7,820 nt of DNA from Rickettsiales bacterium (GTDB lineage: Bacteria > Pseudomonadota > Alphaproteobacteria > Rickettsiales > UBA3002): assembly GCA_947441895.1 (NCBI GenBank), contig CANEUT010000073.1, positions 1-7,820 of the forward strand. Reading direction: 5' to 3'. The position numbers and the translations under genes are program-made. Shown one piece after another: positions 6,450 to 7,820 of this stretch (the first letter of the stretch is position 1; each line of letters begins with the position of its first letter). Below the pieces are notes generated by a model. That model was not told the DNA's origin. It saw only the letters and a list, made by a program, of their open reading frames with translations, and made no database searches.

Positions 6450-6460
6450 GCGGCAGCCTC
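6446..6460 (-). promoter_or_regulatory. purH ribosome-binding site and ATGA start/stop overlap
   Basis: On the - strand GAGG (6460-6457) lies 7 nt before the purH ATG (6449-6447), inside the last codons of the upstream gene, whose TGA stop (6448-6446) shares bases with that ATG. This fixes the purH start and indicates translational coupling. No separate promoter for purH was recognised. Confidence 0.7.
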
Positions 6461-7820
6461 AACCGGTGAGAGCGTATATTCCGGAATGATGGATTGCAGT
6501 TGGGCGCGCAGCGGCGCGGCCTCACCTTTTTTGGCGGTGGCGACCAGCTCGTTCAGGCGTGCCACAATCACCTCGCGCTCCAGCGTGCGGGCGCGGGCAA
6601 GGCGAATGGATTCATGGCGGGTGGCGACCAGATTTTCGGCGTCGTGGAAGAGTTCCTCGAACAGTTTTTCACCCGGGCGCAGGCCGGTGAAGTTAATGGC
6701 GATGTCTTCATAAGGGCGCAAACCGGCCAAACGAATCATCTGGCAGGCGAGTTCTTCAATGCGCACGGGTTCGCCCATATCGAGCACGAAAATGGGGGCG
6801 CCTTCGCCCGAATCACCCCCCAGCACGGCAGCTTGCAGCACCAGCTGCACGGCCTCGCTGATGGTCATGAAATAGCGCAGCATATCGCGGTGGGTCACGG
6901 TGACGGGGCCACCACGCGCGATTTGTTTTTGAAACAGCGGCACCACGGAACCGGCGGAATTGAGCACATTGCCAAAACGCACGGTGATGAAGCGGGTGGT
7001 GGCTCCGCTTTGCGCGAGGGCCTGACAATAAATTTCCGCCGCGCGCTTGGTGGCACCCATGACACTGGTGGGGTTCACGGCCTTATCGGTGCTGATTTGC
7101 ACCATGGCGGCCACACCGTGGGCCACGCAGGCATCGGCCACGTTTTTGCCGCCCAGCACATTGGTGAGCACCGCTTGCTCGGGATTGCTCTCGGAAAGCG
7201 GCACATGTTTGATGGCGGCGGCGTGGAAAACAATCTCGGGCTTGAAATCACCAAAGCAACGATGCAGCTGTTCATGGTCGCGCACATCGCCAATGATGGG
7301 GGTGCGGGCGAGTGTTGGGGCCAGCTCGCCCAGCTCATGGTCGATGAGATAAAGCTGATATTCCGATTGATCGTAAAGTAAAATGGAGGCGGGTTCGAGC
7401 TTGGCCACCTGGCGCACCAGCTCGCTGCCAATGCTGCCGCCCGCACCCGTCACCAGCACGCGCTTGCCTTGCACAAAGCCGCGCATGGCCGGATAGTCGA
7501 GCACCGCTTGGGCACGGCCCAGAATATCTTCCACGGCGATGGGGCGCACATCATGCACGCGGTCACCCGCTTTCAGCTCGCTGAGTGACGGCAGGCGGGC
7601 GATGGTGAGTTGGTTGGCTTCGGCAATGGCCAACAGCGCTTCATAAGCGCTGCGCGTGACGTTCTGATCGGTGAGCAGCAGGCGCTGTGGGGCGCGGCCC
7701 TTACGCCCTAATTTACGAACAATATAGGCGATTTCAGAAATATTGCCATAGATGCGCACGTTGTGAATTTCACGCCCATGTTGGCGGGAATCATCATCAA
7801 TCAGCCCCACGGCGCGGTAG
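6446..7820 (-). CDS. CapD/FlaA1/WbpM-type NDP-sugar 4,6-dehydratase/epimerase, N-terminal part missing
   Basis: This is an extended short-chain dehydrogenase that modifies UDP-GlcNAc or a related nucleotide sugar for capsule, O-antigen or glycan synthesis. The frame is open to the right window edge (YRAVGLIDDD), so the 5' end is missing; large family members carry N-terminal membrane helices, which are not visible here. Visible parts, in order: the GLIDDD and VRIYG region of the first nucleotide-binding-like domain; the NAD-binding loop TGAGGSIGSE (7421-7450); AAAIKHVPLSE; the catalytic stretch STDKAVNPTSVMGATKR (7043-7093), in which the usual Tyr of YxxxK is Met (7058-7060), as in WbpM-type enzymes; and the C-terminal LRPGEKLFEELF. 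It ends EAAA and overlaps purH by 4 bp, an unexpected partner for a purine gene. Substrate and exact product cannot be set from sequence; the symbol is left blank because capD, wbpM, flaA1 and pglF are all family names. Confidence 0.9.
   Translation of the reverse strand, partial: YRAVGLIDDDSRQHGREIHNVRIYGNISEIAYIVRKLGRKGRAPQRLLLTDQNVTRSAYEALLAIAEANQLTIARLPSLSELKAGDRVHDVRPIAVEDILGRAQAVLDYPAMRGFVQGKRVLVTGAGGSIGSELVRQVAKLEPASILLYDQSEYQLYLIDHELGELAPTLARTPIIGDVRDHEQLHRCFGDFKPEIVFHAAAIKHVPLSESNPEQAVLTNVLGGKNVADACVAHGVAAMVQISTDKAVNPTSVMGATKRAAEIYCQALAQSGATTRFITVRFGNVLNSAGSVVPLFQKQIARGGPVTVTHRDMLRYFMTISEAVQLVLQAAVLGGDSGEGAPIFVLDMGEPVRIEELACQMIRLAGLRPYEDIAINFTGLRPGEKLFEELFHDAENLVATRHESIRLARARTLEREVIVARLNELVATAKKGEAAPLRAQLQSIIPEYTLSPVEAAA

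Noticed and set aside
7043..7093. Missing catalytic Tyr in the dehydratase as a sign of inactivation
   Set aside because: Met in place of Tyr in the YxxxK motif is normal for the WbpM/FlaA1-type large dehydratases, so the enzyme is not judged defective.
6494..7381. Long open frame (295 codons) on the + strand opposite the dehydratase
   Set aside because: It is rich in Gly and His with no recognisable domain and lies antisense to a well-supported SDR enzyme; treated as a shadow.

Overview
The window looks like a piece of a moderately GC-rich alphaproteobacterial chromosome. That assignment is inferred from the short QHSQLQLYLDG-type glucose-6-phosphate isomerase, the paired-M16-peptidase style gene, and a MutL carrying the endonuclease motif; it was not checked by any search. 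Five protein genes are present. Two are cut by the window edges: an M16 peptidase-like gene at the left and a nucleotide-sugar dehydratase at the right.

Layout: on the + strand, an M16-family non-catalytic subunit (to 1315) overlaps pgi (1312-2556) by 4 bp. A 120-bp foldback repeat follows, then mutL (2693-4480), then a second 120-bp foldback repeat and two smaller hairpins (4479-4703). On the - strand, converging on mutL, lie purH (6449 to 4707) and, upstream of it, a CapD/FlaA1/WbpM-type NDP-sugar 4,6-dehydratase (window end to 6446). These two also overlap by 4 bp. The genes are housekeeping functions from unrelated pathways (envelope proteolysis, glycolysis, mismatch repair, purine synthesis, surface glycan synthesis), so co-transcription probably reflects compact packing and not a shared pathway.

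The unusual content is in the repeats. The two 120-bp elements start exactly at the stop codons of pgi and mutL and share a core of about 80 bp (roughly 82% identical by hand alignment). Their outer arms differ completely between copies, yet each is self-complementary within its copy, and a middle stem shows compensatory changes. A third hairpin starts 3 nt after the purH stop codon. Separately, PurH is about 50 residues longer than the roughly 529 residues of the E. coli enzyme. The excess falls in three in-frame loop insertions rich in inverted repeats, one of them a clear 64-bp palindrome. This resembles, in principle, the Rickettsia palindromic elements that sit inside coding genes. No complete new enzyme system, CRISPR array, RNA gene or transposase gene was seen.
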